Positions 1 to 9,108 of a stretch of DNA of 32,439 nt are shown piece by piece. The position numbers and the translations under genes were made by a program. A model generated the notes under the pieces. It was given only the letters and a program-made list of their open reading frames with translations, was not told the DNA's origin and ran no database searches. Every line of letters starts with the position of its first letter. Within the stretch, counting starts at the first letter, position 1. The stretch is from contig JAQUYE010000031.1 in the NCBI GenBank assembly GCA_028691965.1, positions 1-32,439 on the forward strand, in the 5' to 3' direction. This DNA comes from Paludibacter sp. (lineage in GTDB: Bacteria > Bacteroidota > Bacteroidia > Bacteroidales > Paludibacteraceae).

Positions 1-742
1 GATCTGGATGTTCGTTACGCATACGTTCAGCCAGTCCGTTGGCCCCACCGGTAACTTCACTTTCCGATACAATTACGATACTACTGTTTTTAGATTTACG
101 GAATCCGTTTTTAATCAGCTCTTCGAGTTGGTCGACTTTTGTTTCTCTTTCAGGAATGATGGCAGCTTCGGCACCCGAGGCCAATGCGCTGTTTAGTGTA
201 AGGAATCCGGCATCACGCCCCATTACTTCAATAAAGAACAAGCGTTCGTGCGAACTTGCCGTATCGCGGATTTTATCCACTGCATCAATAATGGTATTCA
301 AAGCTGTATCATACCCGATGGTACTGTCCGTTCCATATAAATCATTATCGATAGTACCCGGTAATCCTACTATAGGTATATTGTACTCCTGCGAAAAAAT
401 ACGGGCACCGGTGAAAGTTCCGTCACCACCAATCACCACAATGGCATCAATTTCTTCTTTTACAAGATTTTCGTAAGCTAACTTTCGACCTTCGGGAGTG
501 CGAAACTCAGCACACCGTGCCGATTTAAGTATCGTACCGCCCTGCTGGATAATGTTACTTACGTTTTGAGTCTGAAATTCCCTGATTTCACCTGTAATCA
601 ATCCTTTGTACCCTCTGTAAATTGCCTTTACCCTGATACCATTAAATATAGCAGCCCTGGTAACCGACCGGATGGCCGCGTTCATACCAGGGGCATCTCC
701 ACCGGAAGTTAACATTCCGATGCACTTAATTCCTTGACCCAT
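1..742 (-). CDS. pfkA: ATP-dependent 6-phosphofructokinase, C-terminus cut by window edge
   Basis: Phosphorylates fructose 6-phosphate to fructose 1,6-bisphosphate, the committed step of glycolysis in the cytoplasm. About 247 N-terminal residues are present; the frame is open to base 1, so the 3' end lies outside. The ATG at 742 gives [20 protein letters not shown], with the nucleotide-binding GGDAPGMN motif at the expected N-terminal place. Then follow GGDGT, the catalytic loop PGTIDND and MGRDAGFL. Gly after GGD and Gly in the NDLYGTD stretch, where pyrophosphate-dependent enzymes carry Asp and Lys, point to ATP as phosphate donor (family knowledge). It lies 16 nt after ispH on the same strand, so it is probably the last or a late gene of the porQ-cmk-ispH-pfkA run. 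Confidence 0.96.
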   Translation of the reverse strand, partial: MGQGIKCIGMLTSGGDAPGMNAAIRSVTRAAIFNGIRVKAIYRGYKGLITGEIREFQTQNVSNIIQQGGTILKSARCAEFRTPEGRKLAYENLVKEEIDAIVVIGGDGTFTGARIFSQEYNIPIVGLPGTIDNDLYGTDSTIGYDTALNTIIDAVDKIRDTASSHERLFFIEVMGRDAGFLTLNSALASGAEAAIIPERETKVDQLEELIKNGFRKSKNSSIVIVSESEVTGGANGLAERMRNEHPD

Positions 743-758
743 AATTTTATATTCTACC

Positions 759-1622
759 TTAATTTCTTTTCTCTTCGAGTGCCTGGGCCACCTCTTCCAT
801 CAACCACCGGGGTGTGGAAGTAGCTCCGCAGATACCAATCTTTTTGGTCAGGTCGAGATCGAGCGAATGAATTTCGGAAGGTTCGGATACAAAGTAAGTA
901 TTCGGATTCACACTTTTGCTGTGATTGAATAAAACCTTCCCATTCGAACTCTTCTTCCCGCTAACAAAAATAATGATATCGTTTTCGCTTGCAAATGTAG
1001 TAATATTTGGGATTCTATTGGATACCTGACGACAAATTGTATCAGAGGCTTCCAGTTTAGCATCTTTCTTAATATTTTCCTGGATATTGGCAATCAATCG
1101 GTTAAAACCATCCAGCGACTTAGTGGTCTGTGAGAACAGGCGCACATTTTTTGATAAATCTATTTTCGACAAGTCGTTCTCATTTTCGATAACAATAGCC
1201 TTCCCGTCGGTCTGCCCCATCAGGCCGTTTACTTCGGCATGACCGTGCTCTCCGTAGATAACAATCTGAGTGTCGTCCTGACCTTCGTTCTGGTAGGCAG
1301 TCTTGATACGTGACTGTAACTTCAATACTACCGGACAGGAGGCATCCACCAGGGTGATGTTGTTTTTGCGGGCCAGCTCGTAAGTGGAGGGTGGCTCACC
1401 ATGGGCACGCAGTAATACTTTAGCATTCTTCAGATTGGCAAACTGCTCATGATTGATGGTTATCAATCCTTTTTCTTCCAGGCGCTTCACCTCCTGACCG
1501 TTGTGCACAATATCCCCCAGACAATACAGCACTTCACCCTTGTCCAGTTCTTCTTCTGCCTTTTTGATGGCATTTACAACTCCGAAGCAGAATCCCGATT
1601 TCTTATCAATTTCTATGTTCAC
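759..1622 (-). CDS. ispH: 4-hydroxy-3-methylbut-2-enyl diphosphate reductase
   Basis: Last enzyme of the MEP isoprenoid pathway: a [4Fe-4S] enzyme that reduces HMBPP to IPP and DMAPP. The 287-residue length is normal for short bacterial IspH. The three cluster-binding cysteines are visible: C12 in GFCFGV, C96 in DASCPVV and C197 in [26 protein letters not shown] (the catalytic Glu is expected at E130) and SQTTKS are also present. The start codon is GTG at 1622: the in-frame sequence gives the family-typical N-terminus [14 protein letters not shown] and no ATG lies nearer. It sits between cmk (36-nt gap) and pfkA (16-nt gap) and is probably co-transcribed with them. Confidence 0.97.
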   Translation of the reverse strand: MNIEIDKKSGFCFGVVNAIKKAEEELDKGEVLYCLGDIVHNGQEVKRLEEKGLITINHEQFANLKNAKVLLRAHGEPPSTYELARKNNITLVDASCPVVLKLQSRIKTAYQNEGQDDTQIVIYGEHGHAEVNGLMGQTDGKAIVIENENDLSKIDLSKNVRLFSQTTKSLDGFNRLIANIQENIKKDAKLEASDTICRQVSNRIPNITTFASENDIIIFVSGKKSSNGKVLFNHSKSVNPNTYFVSEPSEIHSLDLDLTKKIGICGATSTPRWLMEEVAQALEEKRN

Positions 1623-1658
1623 AATCTTTTAAACTTTAGGTCTTCCATCAGTAGAAGA

Positions 1659-2348
1659 CTACCGACTTGTGACCGTTTCTAAAAACAATTCCCGCAACCT
1701 GTCCTGTTGTTGGTCGGGAGTAAGATCGGTGTTATCGATCACTTTTGCATCATGGGCCTTCCTGAGCGGACTCTCACTTCTGTTCTGGTCGCGATCGTCG
1801 CGCTCTTTAACATTGGCGAGTACTTCAGCATAGACAACCGTTTCGCCTTTTGCAAGCAACTCCTGCATCCGTCGTTGAGCCCGCACCTCTGCACTGGCAG
1901 TGAGAAATACTTTTAACTCGGCTTCGGGAAACACAACGGTACCAATATCACGCCCGTCCATCACAATTCCCTTTTTCAAACCCATCAACTGCTGCTGACG
2001 AACCAGTTCGCGACGCACAGCACCCAGCGTACTCACCCTGCTGGCACCATTCGACATCTCCAGGGTTCGGATTTCAGTCTCCACGTTCTCACCGTTCAGG
2101 TACATATCAGCATTGCCATCGTCGCGAAGTTTAAATTCCAGCTGAATGGAACCCACCTGTTCAGCAATCTGTTGCTCATCCATCGCATCGGGCGACATCC
2201 ATCCCTTTCGATAGCAATACAAGGCAACAGCCCTGTACATGGCACCCGTATCTACGTACACATATCCGACTTCACGGGCCAGCGCACGCGCCATGGTACT
2301 TTTACCACAGGAAGAAAACCCGTCAATTGCAACAATTATCTTCTTCAT
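1659..2348 (-). CDS. cmk: cytidylate kinase
   Basis: Phosphorylates CMP and dCMP with ATP in pyrimidine nucleotide recycling. The 229-residue protein opens with MKKIIVAIDGFSSCGKST, a P-loop (GFSSCGKS) within the first 20 residues as in this family. MDGRDIGTVVFP and the lid-region arginines RDDRDQNR follow. I chose the ATG at 2348, 10 nt after the porQ stop, because it gives the family N-terminus. An upstream in-frame ATG at 2375 would add nine residues and overlap porQ. The order porQ-cmk-ispH fits what I remember of Bacteroidales genomes, and the close spacing suggests one transcript. Confidence 0.96.
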   Translation of the reverse strand: MKKIIVAIDGFSSCGKSTMARALAREVGYVYVDTGAMYRAVALYCYRKGWMSPDAMDEQQIAEQVGSIQLEFKLRDDGNADMYLNGENVETEIRTLEMSNGASRVSTLGAVRRELVRQQQLMGLKKGIVMDGRDIGTVVFPEAELKVFLTASAEVRAQRRMQELLAKGETVVYAEVLANVKERDDRDQNRSESPLRKAHDAKVIDNTDLTPDQQQDRLRELFLETVTSR

Positions 2349-2358
2349 TAGTTCATTG

Positions 2359-3405
2359 TCAACGTTTAAATTCATTTAAAGAAGTGCTGATAGAGAACAG
2401 ATAAGCAGTATGCCCTACCTGAAACTGGCTCATGCCGAAACCAACCTGAAACTTACTGATGCGTATTCCGCCACCAAACGAGAAACCGGCCATACTTCTG
2501 AACCCGTTCATAGCCATTTCCTGATGCCGGCGATGATTGTAAGAAGCCGCCAGGTATACATTTTTGCCTGGTAAAAACTCCAGACCAATAATTGCATGAC
2601 GAAACGCCATATCGGCAACTGATATCTCCTGCACCAGGTCGGAATGCTCGTATCCTATTTGTCCGGAGTTGTTGTCGGTGTAGTATAAATTCCATCGGTT
2701 TAACTGATGCAGGGTTAGTGAAAACCTGAAAGGAGCGTGTTGTAGCTTTTGAGTAATCCCGAGCAGCAGATCCAGGGGAAGCGGCTCGCGGTGCTGCCCA
2801 TCTTCACCGAGGTAATAACCTTTGAACTGAAGTCCGGCATTACGAACAACCAGCCCCGCAGCAAATAAGGATGAAGACGAAGTATAATGTACGCCCAGGT
2901 CGACGGCAGCGCCAAACGAAGTGTACCGCTCGTAAGCCGAAAAAATCGGCTTCAGAGTGATACCGGCAGTGAGTCGCTCGCTGATGGTACGACTATAAAT
3001 TAAATTCAGCACCACATCCTTGGCAGTAAACTCTCCGATAATCTGATTATCCTCCGTAGTTTCCTTAAACGTCCCGTAATCAATGTACTGCACCCCTACA
3101 GCAAAATGATTATTCCCGAAACCTGTACCATAAATAGCCGAGCCAAACTTTATATCAGCCAGGTAATTACTCATATTCAGTCCCAGCATCGACCGCGACG
3201 ACTCATTTAACAAGGCAGGATTAAACAGGGAGAAGTTAACATCACCATCGGGATTGGTAATATTCTTCCCACCTAAAGCAGCCATCCGGGACGAGACAGG
3301 TAAATCCAGAAAACGAAACACACCATCCGAAGCTTGTACGGACATACTGATAAGTCCGCACAACAAAAGTGTTAATATTTTGTTATAGTTGTAGAACATG
3401 TTCAT
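2359..3405 (-). CDS. porQ: type IX secretion system protein PorQ
   Basis: PorQ is an outer-membrane beta-barrel-type protein (PorP/SprF-PorV-like fold family) needed in the type IX secretion system that exports and anchors CTD-bearing cargo in Bacteroidota. About 348 residues. An N-terminal signal peptide is visible (hydrophobic ILTLLLCGLISMSVQA followed by SDG). The conserved front part includes FLDLPVSSRMAALGG and a DVNFSLFNPALL segment, and many alternating aromatic strands follow. The furthest upstream start option is a TTG at 3411; the ATGs at 3405 and 3399 are better, and I use 3405. It is the first gene of a minus-strand run with cmk, ispH and pfkA. A TAnnTTTG box lies about 60 nt upstream. 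Confidence 0.9.
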   Translation of the reverse strand: MNMFYNYNKILTLLLCGLISMSVQASDGVFRFLDLPVSSRMAALGGKNITNPDGDVNFSLFNPALLNESSRSMLGLNMSNYLADIKFGSAIYGTGFGNNHFAVGVQYIDYGTFKETTEDNQIIGEFTAKDVVLNLIYSRTISERLTAGITLKPIFSAYERYTSFGAAVDLGVHYTSSSSLFAAGLVVRNAGLQFKGYYLGEDGQHREPLPLDLLLGITQKLQHAPFRFSLTLHQLNRWNLYYTDNNSGQIGYEHSDLVQEISVADMAFRHAIIGLEFLPGKNVYLAASYNHRRHQEMAMNGFRSMAGFSFGGGIRISKFQVGFGMSQFQVGHTAYLFSISTSLNEFKR

Positions 3406-3465
3406 CCGCAATTAATATCGGTCTTTTGCTTATAAGTTTAATCGATTACCAGTAGTTAGGCCGCT

Positions 3466-3473
3466 CAAAGATA
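3466..3473 (-). promoter_or_regulatory. putative -7 box upstream of porQ
   Basis: Read on the minus strand this is TATCTTTG, an exact match to the Bacteroidota primary sigma -7 element TAnnTTTG, about 60 nt upstream of the porQ start. No good -33 TTG was found at the usual 19-21 nt distance, so this is a motif match only. Confidence 0.45.
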
Positions 3474-3653
3474 CAGCTTTTCATACAAAAATAATATACA
3501 GGCCCGTACTGACAGACTCCATAGTAAACGTAAAATTCGGGAAATAGTGCACCAGCGAATACAAAAAAAATATGAAAATCAGCAAATTATAGTATTATTG
3601 ACATTAATTTCAAAAAAAAACGGTTGGTAGAACTATTATTAGAAAAAAAATCG

Positions 3654-3661
3654 TACATTTG
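3654..3661 (+). promoter_or_regulatory. putative -7 box upstream of the tonB-like gene
   Basis: TACATTTG matches TAnnTTTG and lies 33 nt upstream of the tonB-like ATG in an A/T-rich stretch. A TTG at 3624-3626 is 27 nt away, too far for a standard -33 element, so the promoter may be weak or activator-dependent. Confidence 0.45.
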
Positions 3662-3694
3662 CCAATCTGAAAAATATATAATAATTGCATCAAT

Positions 3695-4378
3695 ATGGAC
3701 GTAAAAAAATCACCAAAAGCTTCACTTGAAGACAAAAAATCCATCTACATGCTGATGGGATTTGTAGCGGTTTTGTCGTTGCTTTATATTGGCCTGGAGT
3801 GGACTCAACACGAGGTTACCATTTACGAGGATACCGCAACTGCAGTGATTGAAGAAGAGGAAATTGAGATCATTCAGACTGCAGAAGTGTTGCCTCCCCC
3901 TCCTCCACCCGATGTTCCGGAAGTTATTGAAATCCTGAATGTTGTTGAAGATGACATCGAAACTGCTGAAATTGAAATCGACACCGAAGACGACAAAGAC
4001 AAGCAGGTTGTAATACAGGCTCCTGTAGCCACTTCGGGAGTTGCTCAGGAAGAAGATACCGACGTAGTATTCGTGGTGGTTGAATCCATGCCGGCTTTCC
4101 CAGGTGGTGATGCTGCACTTTTCAAATACCTGAACGACAATATTAAATACCCGGTTATTGCACAGGAAAGTGGAATTCAGGGTCGTGTAGTTTGTCAGTT
4201 TGTGGTAAATCGCGACGGATCCATCGTCGACATTGAGGTAGTGCGTAGTATTGATAAGAGTCTGGATGCAGAAGCTGTACGCGTAATCTCAAAGATGCCC
4301 CGCTGGACTCCCGGTAAACAACGTGGTAAAACAGTACGTGTAAAATACACCTTACCTGTTAACTTCCGTCTGCAATAA
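3695..4378 (+). CDS. TonB-family energy-transducing protein
   Basis: Couples the inner-membrane proton motive force to outer-membrane TonB-dependent transporters. The 227-residue protein has the standard TonB layout. A short cytoplasmic N-terminus is followed by one membrane helix (about residues 18-34) and an acidic periplasmic stretch with a six-proline run (67-72). The C-terminal TonB domain (about 132-227) contains MPAFPGGDAALFKYL, IKYPVIAQESGIQGRV, FVVNRDGSI and MPRWTPGKQRGK. This domain type is common in Bacteroidota, where several TonB paralogues often coexist, so the specific partner transporter cannot be read from sequence. No ExbB or ExbD gene is adjacent. It is monocistronic: its own -7 box lies upstream and a strong terminator follows 55 nt after the stop. 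Confidence 0.93.
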   Translation: MDVKKSPKASLEDKKSIYMLMGFVAVLSLLYIGLEWTQHEVTIYEDTATAVIEEEEIEIIQTAEVLPPPPPPDVPEVIEILNVVEDDIETAEIEIDTEDDKDKQVVIQAPVATSGVAQEEDTDVVFVVVESMPAFPGGDAALFKYLNDNIKYPVIAQESGIQGRVVCQFVVNRDGSIVDIEVVRSIDKSLDAEAVRVISKMPRWTPGKQRGKTVRVKYTLPVNFRLQ

Positions 4379-4432
4379 AAAAACACGCTGATTGTACCAA
4401 CGGTCAATCGGGATGCGTTTTAAAACTTATAC

Positions 4433-4464
4433 AAACCGTTTGGGAATATCCAAACGGTTTTTTT
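4433..4464 (+). terminator. intrinsic terminator after the tonB-like gene
   Basis: A perfect 11-bp stem, AAACCGTTTGG (4433-4443) with CCAAACGGTTT (4450-4460), a 6-nt loop GAATAT, and a run of seven T ending at 4464. It separates the tonB-like gene from hflX. Confidence 0.9.
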
Positions 4465-4491
4465 ATCGTATATCACCGTTAAAAAGAATTC

Positions 4492-5694
4492 ATGCAAACA
4501 GAAATATATCAGGAACCTGCCGTATTAGTTGGATTAATCACCCCACAGCAACCGGAAACCAAGGCTATGGAGTACCTCGACGAGCTTGCGTTTCTGGCCG
4601 ATACTGCCGGGGCAACTCCTGTTAAGTCGTTTACCCAGAAACTGGATTACCCTAATCCTAAAACCTTTGTAGGACCGGGCAAGCTGGCTGAGATAAAAGA
4701 GTACATCGTAGCCCATGATATCGGGTTGGTGATCTTCGACGACGAATTGTCGCCCGGACAGCTCCGTAACATCGAACGGGAGCTGAACGTTTTGATTCTC
4801 GATCGTACCAACCTTATCCTCGACATATTTGCTAAGCGGGCACAGACTGCTAACGCAAAAACGCAGGTCGAACTGGCACAGTTGCAATACCTGCTACCGC
4901 GACTTACCCGCTTGTGGACTCACCTTGAGCGTCAACGCGGGGGTATCGGGATGAGGGGTCCCGGTGAAACACAGATTGAAACCGACCGCCGTATCATCCT
5001 GACCAAGATTTCGTTGTTGAAGAAAAACCTGAAGGACATCGACAAACAGATGGCTACCCAGCGAAAGAACAGAGGCAAGATGGTGCGTGTAGCCCTGGTA
5101 GGATATACCAACGTAGGAAAATCCACCCTGATGAATCTGCTCAGCAAGTCGGAAGTATTTGCTGAGAACAAGCTCTTTGCAACACTGGATACCACCGTGC
5201 GCAAAGTAATTATCGAGAATCTGCCCTTTCTGCTCTCCGACACCGTTGGATTTATCCGCAAGCTTCCTCATCACCTGGTAGAGTCGTTTAAATCGACCCT
5301 CGACGAAGTGCGTGAAGCCGATTTACTACTTCATGTAGTGGATATTTCGCATCCTAACTTCGAAGAGCAACTTGAAATTGTGCAGCAAACCCTACAGGAA
5401 ATCGACCCTCAGGAAAAGCCCACTATCCTGATATTCAACAAAACAGATGCTTTTACCTATACTCCGAAAGAAGAGGACGACTTACTCCCTTCCACACGCG
5501 AGAATATCAGTCTGGACGAATTAAAAGCCACCTGGATTTCGAAACTAAACGAAAATTGTATCTTTATATCGGCAAAAGAGAAACATAATATTGAAAACCT
5601 GAAAGAAACAGTCTACCAAAAGGTAAAAGCAATCCATGTGGAGCGCTATCCCTATAACGACTTTTTATTTCAGCGTTACGACGAAACCCTTTAA
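4492..5694 (+). CDS. hflX: GTPase HflX
   Basis: A translation-associated GTPase that binds the 50S subunit and rescues or splits stalled or heat-damaged ribosomes (family knowledge). The 400-residue protein has an N-terminal HflX domain with KTFVGPGKLAEI (about 57-68) and the glycine-rich GMRGPGETQIETD stretch (153-165). A coiled-coil linker follows, then the G domain: P-loop GYTNVGKS (204-211), DTVGF (250-254), NKTD (316-319) and ISAKEKHNI near the end. The ATG at 4492 gives the normal N-terminus, 27 nt after the preceding terminator. It is the first gene of a run with the alcohol dehydrogenase (11-nt gap) and aroA. Confidence 0.96.
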   Translation: MQTEIYQEPAVLVGLITPQQPETKAMEYLDELAFLADTAGATPVKSFTQKLDYPNPKTFVGPGKLAEIKEYIVAHDIGLVIFDDELSPGQLRNIERELNVLILDRTNLILDIFAKRAQTANAKTQVELAQLQYLLPRLTRLWTHLERQRGGIGMRGPGETQIETDRRIILTKISLLKKNLKDIDKQMATQRKNRGKMVRVALVGYTNVGKSTLMNLLSKSEVFAENKLFATLDTTVRKVIIENLPFLLSDTVGFIRKLPHHLVESFKSTLDEVREADLLLHVVDISHPNFEEQLEIVQQTLQEIDPQEKPTILIFNKTDAFTYTPKEEDDLLPSTRENISLDELKATWISKLNENCIFISAKEKHNIENLKETVYQKVKAIHVERYPYNDFLFQRYDETL

Positions 5695-5705
5695 AAATTA
5701 CACCA

Positions 5706-6875
5706 ATGAAGAATTTCCATTTTCATAGCCCAACCTACTTCGTGTTCGGCAAAAGCAAAGAAAGTGAAACCGGAACCATGGTTCGCAAGTTTAATGGCAC
5801 ACGTGTATTGCTTCATTATGGTACCGGTTCGGTAATCAGAAGTGGTCTGCTCGACCGGGTTAAAGACTCCCTGAGTAAAGCCGGCGTTTATTTCGTCGAA
5901 CTCGGAGGGGCTGTTCCCAACCCCCGCAGTGGATTGGTTTACCAGGGCATAGAACTCTGCCGCAAGGAGAATATCGATTTTATCGTTGCAGTGGGTGGCG
6001 GAAGCGCTATCGACTCCGCCAAGGCAATAGCCATGGGAGTACCCTACGCGGGCGACTTCTGGGATTTTTACAGTGGAAAGGCAGTTTGCAAAAAAGCAAT
6101 CCCGGTAGCTACCATCCTTACCATCTCTGCTGCCGGCAGCGAAGGTTCGAGCAGCTCGGTAATCACACACGAAGACGGCAACTATAAAAGAGGATGCACC
6201 TCCGAACATATTCGTCCGGCGTTCTCCATCCTTAACCCTGAGCTTACCCTGAGCCTCCCGAATTACCAGACCGCCTGCGGAGCTGTCGACATGATGGCTC
6301 ATGTGATGGAGCGCTATTTCACCAATACCACCGAAGTCGAAATCACCGATCGCCTGTGCGAAGGCATTCTGCTCACCGTCATTAAAGAAACACCAAAAGC
6401 ACTTGCCGATGCTACCGACTACGATGCCCGTGCCAACCTGATGTGGGCAGGGATGGTAGCTCACAACGACATTTGCGGCGTTGGTCGCGACCAGGACTGG
6501 TCGACTCACGGACTGGAGCACGAACTATCGGCTTTGTATGATGTAGCTCACGGAGCCGGACTGGCAGTGATGTTCCCGGCCTGGATGAAGTACGTGATGC
6601 ACCACGATATCATGCGCTTTGCTCAGTTTGCCGTTCGGGTATGGGGATGTGAAATGAACTTCCAACAACCGGAAAAAACAGCCCTCGAAGGCATCCTTCG
6701 TTACGAAAACTTCCTGCGCTCCATCGGCATGCCGGTACGTTTCTCCGACATCAATGCCCGTGAAGAAGATATCCCTTTACTCGTACAACAAACCGGTATT
6801 GGCAACGGCACCATGGGTAGCTTTGTATCCCTTACTGCTGCCGATATTGAAAAAATATATCGATTAGCGCTCTGA
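5706..6875 (+). CDS. iron-containing alcohol dehydrogenase (YqhD/butanol dehydrogenase type)
   Basis: An NAD(P)H-dependent group III alcohol dehydrogenase that reduces aldehydes to alcohols in the cytoplasm. The 389-residue length matches the YqhD/BdhA subgroup. The cofactor-binding GGGSAIDSAKA lies at 97-107. The metal-binding residues fall almost exactly where YqhD has them: D195 and H199 in AVDMMAHVMERY, H268 in STHGLEHEL, and H282 in YDVAHGAGLAVMFP. This supports the YqhD-like assignment rather than FucO or glycerol dehydrogenase. The substrate cannot be told: aldehyde detoxification and fermentative alcohol formation are both possible. Its stop codon overlaps the aroA start by one base (TGATG), so translation of the two is probably coupled. 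Confidence 0.92.
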   Translation: MKNFHFHSPTYFVFGKSKESETGTMVRKFNGTRVLLHYGTGSVIRSGLLDRVKDSLSKAGVYFVELGGAVPNPRSGLVYQGIELCRKENIDFIVAVGGGSAIDSAKAIAMGVPYAGDFWDFYSGKAVCKKAIPVATILTISAAGSEGSSSSVITHEDGNYKRGCTSEHIRPAFSILNPELTLSLPNYQTACGAVDMMAHVMERYFTNTTEVEITDRLCEGILLTVIKETPKALADATDYDARANLMWAGMVAHNDICGVGRDQDWSTHGLEHELSALYDVAHGAGLAVMFPAWMKYVMHHDIMRFAQFAVRVWGCEMNFQQPEKTALEGILRYENFLRSIGMPVRFSDINAREEDIPLLVQQTGIGNGTMGSFVSLTAADIEKIYRLAL

Positions 6876-8074
6876 TGAAGATACACTTACAGCACAACTC
6901 TATCAATGCACGAATTAAACTGCCGGCCTCAAAAAGCATCAGCAATCGTGCATTGATACTGAATGCACTTTCCTACAGCCCCTATCCCATTGGCAACGTA
7001 TCGGATTGTGATGATACCTCCGTCATGATAAAGGCACTGGACTCGAACGACCGTCTGTTCGACGTTGGAGCAGCAGGTACCTCGATGCGTTTCCTGACTG
7101 CTTTTCTGTCGAAAACACTCGGCGAATGGGTGATTACCGGTAGCGAACGAATGAAACAGCGCCCAATCAGGATATTGGTCGACGCACTTAACCAACTGGG
7201 TGCCAAAATTGAATACCTCGAAAAAGAAGGATTCCCTCCGCTCAAAATTACCGGTAGTGCCCTGATGGGTGGCGAAATAAAACTGAATGGCGGTGTGAGC
7301 AGTCAGTATATATCAGCCCTTATGATGATTGCGCCCTATATGTACAAGGGCTTAACCATTCAGCTGGAAGGGAAGGTAATCTCCCAACCCTATATCCGGA
7401 TGACGCAGGCTATGATGAACGAATTCGGGGTCGATTCCACCTTCGTTGACAACAGTATCAGGATCCCGGCGCAGGAATATACGCCTGTTCCCTTTACGGT
7501 GGAGTCCGACTGGTCGGCTGCCTCCTACTGGTACGAGTTACTTGCTATCGCCGGAAAAGGCGAAGTGTTTCTCGAAGGACTACGAAAAAACAGTTACCAG
7601 GGAGATGCTCAGGTAGCTAATTTATTTGCTCAGCTGGGAGTAGCTACGGAGTATTATACCGACGGCGTTAAACTAAGCCCTTCCGAAACTGCCACATCGC
7701 AGCTTAGCTACAACTTTATCAACGAACCCGATCTGGCACAAACACTGGCCGTATGCTGTTGTATAAAAGGCATACCCTTCTCGTTCAGCGGACTGCAGAG
7801 CCTGAAAATAAAAGAAACCGACCGCATTAACGCCCTTATCAACGAATTGGCAAAACTGGGTTATTGTATCAGCGAACCTGCCGAAGGAGAATTGGAATGG
7901 ACAGGAGCCACCTGTGCAAAAGCAGATGTTCCGGTTATTAAAACCTACGAAGACCACCGCATGGCGATGGCATTTGCTCCGGCAGCTCTGGTTGGTGAGT
8001 TAGAAATTGAGCATCCCGAAGTTGTAAGCAAGTCCTACCCTGATTTCTGGCAGGACCTGCAAACTATCTCTTAA
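6875..8074 (+). CDS. aroA: 3-phosphoshikimate 1-carboxyvinyltransferase (EPSP synthase)
   Basis: Joins PEP to shikimate 3-phosphate, the sixth step of the shikimate pathway to aromatic amino acids and folate. The 399-residue protein is shorter than the roughly 427 of E. coli AroA. Recognisable segments are KLPASKSISNRALILNAL (substrate-binding Lys, Ser and Arg), GAAGTSMRFLTAFL, the RP loop MKQRPI, GGVSSQYISALMMIAP, KIKETDRINAL and YEDHRMAMAFAP. The ATG shares its A with the TGA of the upstream dehydrogenase. The stop codon overlaps the stop of convergent ilvE, leaving no room for a terminator. aroB, another gene of the pathway, is 4 kb away in the opposite operon. Confidence 0.95.
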   Translation: MKIHLQHNSINARIKLPASKSISNRALILNALSYSPYPIGNVSDCDDTSVMIKALDSNDRLFDVGAAGTSMRFLTAFLSKTLGEWVITGSERMKQRPIRILVDALNQLGAKIEYLEKEGFPPLKITGSALMGGEIKLNGGVSSQYISALMMIAPYMYKGLTIQLEGKVISQPYIRMTQAMMNEFGVDSTFVDNSIRIPAQEYTPVPFTVESDWSAASYWYELLAIAGKGEVFLEGLRKNSYQGDAQVANLFAQLGVATEYYTDGVKLSPSETATSQLSYNFINEPDLAQTLAVCCCIKGIPFSFSGLQSLKIKETDRINALINELAKLGYCISEPAEGELEWTGATCAKADVPVIKTYEDHRMAMAFAPAALVGELEIEHPEVVSKSYPDFWQDLQTIS

Positions 8075-9090
8075 TCCAGCACAGTTACCCAACCGTGCGT
8101 ATCAGGCTCATCGCCACACTGGATAGCAACCAGTTTGTGGTATAACTTATCACTTACAGGACCCGGCTTACCATCCTTCGAGAAGGTGTAAGAGATACCT
8201 GTATCATAATCGTCGATACGTTCGATCGGACTAATCACTGCTGCTGTACCACAGGCACCCACTTCTTCGAAGGTAGCCAGTTCCTCAACGGGCACATGGC
8301 GGCGTTCGACTTTCAGACCCATATCTTCGGCCAGCACCATCAGACTCTTGTTGGTAATCGAAGGCAATATGGAAGTCGACTCGGGAGTTACATAGGTATT
8401 ATTCTTTATTCCGAAGAAGTTGGCAGCACCACACTCATCGATGTATTTCTTTTCTTTGGCATCCAGGTAAAAGATGTTCGAGTATCCCAGCTTGTGGGCA
8501 TGCTCTCCGGCAACCAGACTTGCAGCATAGTTACCACCTACCTTATACTTACCGGTACCCAGCGGTGCTGAGCGGTCGTACTGACGCATAATAACAAAGG
8601 GAGTCGTTGCAAAGCCACCTTTAAAGTAGGGTCCCACCGGAGCCACTAACACAATAAACAGGTATTCGGAAGCAGGGCGGACACCCAGCTGCGGACTGAT
8701 ACCAAACATAAACGGACGAATGTATAAGGTAGCACCCGAACCATAAGGAGGAATAAAGCGCTCGTTAAGCTTCACTGCTTTCTTCACCGCTTCTTCGAAA
8801 ATCGAGGAAGGCAGTTGTTTCATCAGAATTCCCTCGCAGGAGTTTTGCATTCGTTTCGCGTTTTCATCCATGCGGAAGATACGCACTTTCCCATCCTTAC
8901 CCCTGAAGGCTTTTAGTCCCTCAAACACTTCCTGCCCGTAGTGCAGACAGGTTGCAGCCATGTGCAACTGCAGGTATTCATCGTCATGAACTTCAAGCTC
9001 ACCCCATTCTCCGTTTTTGAACGTACAACGAACGTTGTAATCGGTTTTCATGTAGCCAAAACCCAGATTTGCCCAATCAATGTGTTCCAT
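8071..9090 (-). CDS. ilvE: branched-chain amino acid aminotransferase
   Basis: A PLP enzyme (fold type IV) that interconverts Val, Leu and Ile with their 2-oxo acids. The 339-residue protein has the longer class-II architecture: HYGQEVFEGLKAFRGKDG, IRPFMFGISPQLGVRPASEY, and GKYKVGGNYAASL, where the lysine after GKY is in the position of the PLP-binding residue. YLDAKEKKYIDECGAANFF and EVGACGTAAVISPIERI follow. The ATG at 9090 is 18 nt after the WbqC-family gene. It is the last gene of the minus-strand operon that begins at aroB. Its TAA overlaps the aroA stop on the other strand. Confidence 0.95.
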   Translation of the reverse strand: MEHIDWANLGFGYMKTDYNVRCTFKNGEWGELEVHDDEYLQLHMAATCLHYGQEVFEGLKAFRGKDGKVRIFRMDENAKRMQNSCEGILMKQLPSSIFEEAVKKAVKLNERFIPPYGSGATLYIRPFMFGISPQLGVRPASEYLFIVLVAPVGPYFKGGFATTPFVIMRQYDRSAPLGTGKYKVGGNYAASLVAGEHAHKLGYSNIFYLDAKEKKYIDECGAANFFGIKNNTYVTPESTSILPSITNKSLMVLAEDMGLKVERRHVPVEELATFEEVGACGTAAVISPIERIDDYDTGISYTFSKDGKPGPVSDKLYHKLVAIQCGDEPDTHGWVTVLD

Positions 9091-9108
9091 ATGCTGATGT
9101 ATTATTTT

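Noticed and set aside
1641..1661. Short hairpin GTCTTC/GAAGAC between cmk and ispH as a terminator
   Set aside because: Only a 6-bp stem without a T run; ispH and pfkA are probably still in the same transcript.
5691..6521. 276-codon open frame on the minus strand inside the alcohol dehydrogenase gene
   Set aside because: It is antisense to a clearly conserved enzyme with all metal-binding residues, and its own translation matches no family.
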